Assembly (NCBI GenBank): GCA_023381895.1 | Contig: JAMCTA010000159.1 | Location: 21,657 to 29,279, forward strand | Reading direction: 5' to 3' | Origin: Chloroflexota bacterium | GTDB taxonomy: Bacteria; Chloroflexota; UBA4733 | DNA: 7,623 bases | Part shown: positions 6,936 through 7,623 of the stretch, one piece after another | Layout: every line of letters starts with the position of its first letter | Position numbering within the stretch: position 1 is the stretch's first letter | The notes under the pieces: model-generated | The model's database searches: none | The model's input: the letters and a program-made list of their open reading frames with translations, nothing else | Told to the model about the DNA's origin: nothing | Position numbers and translations under genes: made by a program

Positions 6936-7623
6936 TCAGACGAATACGCCGAATCGCACCGGATTCGTAAACGCCTCCCGCCCATCCTCGCTCACGATCT
7001 CGAGTCGGTATGACCCCACTCCACGTCCTGGCGCTTCCAACTCGTGGCGCCAGTGGCAGCGACCTTCAAGATCCCCCTCGCGCCAAGTGCGGCCACCGGC
7101 AACGATACGCCAGTGCGCCAGACCGGCGCTATCAGCGGCCTCGAGCTGTAGAAGCACCGTCGCGCTCTCGGCAAGTGGTGTCAGCGCGGCCGCGACTCCA
7201 TCCGCCGCAAGAAACGCTGCTGGTCCATCGCTCACGAATCCCGCGCCGCCAAGCAATGCCTCATAGATAGCCGCTGGCCCCGAGGCTACCCCTGCCACAC
7301 CATTCCACACCAACCCGACATTCGCAGGCCGGTGCGCATCGGAGTTCCCTGTCGCCACGACCAGTTTCTGCGTCAACAGCAGTTCATCCCATAACCCACG
7401 TGCCATCTCATCTGTGCTATCACGATAGTCGTACCAGTTGCCCGCCCCGTTGGCGATCTCTATGAGGAAGAGGCCATCCAGTTCTTTGACTGCGTTGATG
7501 CGTTCGCTTTCATAGCTCCGTCCCATCCACCCCGACGGATGCGCGACCAAAGGCACGCGCCCTCTGCTGCGGATGAGCGTCACTTCTCCTGCCAGCTGAT
7601 GGACAGGCTGCAACACCTCGGGT
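6936..7623 (-). CDS. CehA/McbA-type PHP-domain metallohydrolase, C-terminal part (5' partial)
   Basis: The frame runs off the window at 7623, so the GTG at 7616 is probably internal and the N-terminal metal-binding half of the PHP domain is not visible. Numbering from that GTG, H26 in V-A-H-P and D93/H95 in G-N-S-D-A-H are typical PHP metal ligands. The segment IEIANGAGNWYDYR (about 53-66) is the usual strand naming the target region in CehA-like proteins. The PHP part ends with G-G-A-G-F-V-S-D-G-P-A near 123-133. Residues about 145-222 are a beta-rich C-terminal domain ending in the characteristic E-A-F-T-N-P-V-R motif. Members hydrolyse phosphoesters or carbamate-type esters (CehA and McbA act on carbaryl), but the substrate here cannot be told. 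It converges with the protease gene, with about 415 bases between them. Confidence 0.82.
   Translation of the reverse strand, partial: PEVLQPVHQLAGEVTLIRSRGRVPLVAHPSGWMGRSYESERINAVKELDGLFLIEIANGAGNWYDYRDSTDEMARGLWDELLLTQKLVVATGNSDAHRPANVGLVWNGVAGVASGPAAIYEALLGGAGFVSDGPAAFLAADGVAAALTPLAESATVLLQLEAADSAGLAHWRIVAGGRTWREGDLEGRCHWRHELEAPGRGVGSYRLEIVSEDGREAFTNPVRFGVFV

Noticed and set aside
1..7623. CRISPR array, tRNA or rRNA genes
   Set aside because: No regularly spaced DNA repeats with unique spacers, and no cloverleaf or rRNA-like sequence seen. The only regular repeat is the coding 54-base turn repeat.

Overview
The window is G+C-rich (about 60% by eye) bacterial DNA with bacterial Shine-Dalgarno signals. 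A Ser/Thr-rich secreted S1C (HtrA-type) lipoprotein, a pair of DUF4097-like solenoid proteins with short helical tails, and a CehA/McbA-type PHP hydrolase together resemble Chloroflexota (Ktedonobacteria/Thermomicrobia-like) genomes. This placement is inference from protein style; there is no marker gene.

Layout. (1) Positions 1-2869, plus strand: two overlapping genes. The first is cut by the window start and is a small beta-solenoid protein with an 18-residue turn. The second, 728 aa, has a much longer solenoid, an Ala/Arg/Glu-rich helical region and a Pro-rich linker. Both end in the same kind of short SHOCT-like helical hairpin. The pair is translationally coupled and is the most system-like part of the window. 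(2) Positions 2965 to about 3972, minus strand: a Gfo/Idh/MocA-family oxidoreductase that seems to lack a usable start codon. One missing G behind a well-placed Shine-Dalgarno would explain this. (3) Positions 4034-4311, minus strand: a condensed, frameshifted relic of an IS5-family transposase just upstream of the oxidoreductase. (4) Positions 4312-4707: intergenic, with a weak candidate promoter and a GCTAGC-rich dyad. (5) Positions 4708-6519, plus strand: a 603-aa lipoprotein with S1C trypsin-like protease, PDZ and a C-terminal concanavalin-like beta-sandwich, followed by a strong hairpin. (6) Positions 6520-6935: noncoding as far as I can see. (7) From 6936 to the window end, minus strand: the C-terminal part of a CehA/McbA-type PHP metallohydrolase.

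The solenoid pair converges on the oxidoreductase, and the protease converges on the hydrolase. Hairpins lie in both convergent gaps. Apart from the solenoid pair, nothing shows that these genes work together. The solenoid proteins have no signal peptide in what is visible, so they are probably cytoplasmic. Envelope-stress proteins such as LiaX/YvlB combine similar beta-repeat and helical parts, but a stress role here is only a hypothesis.
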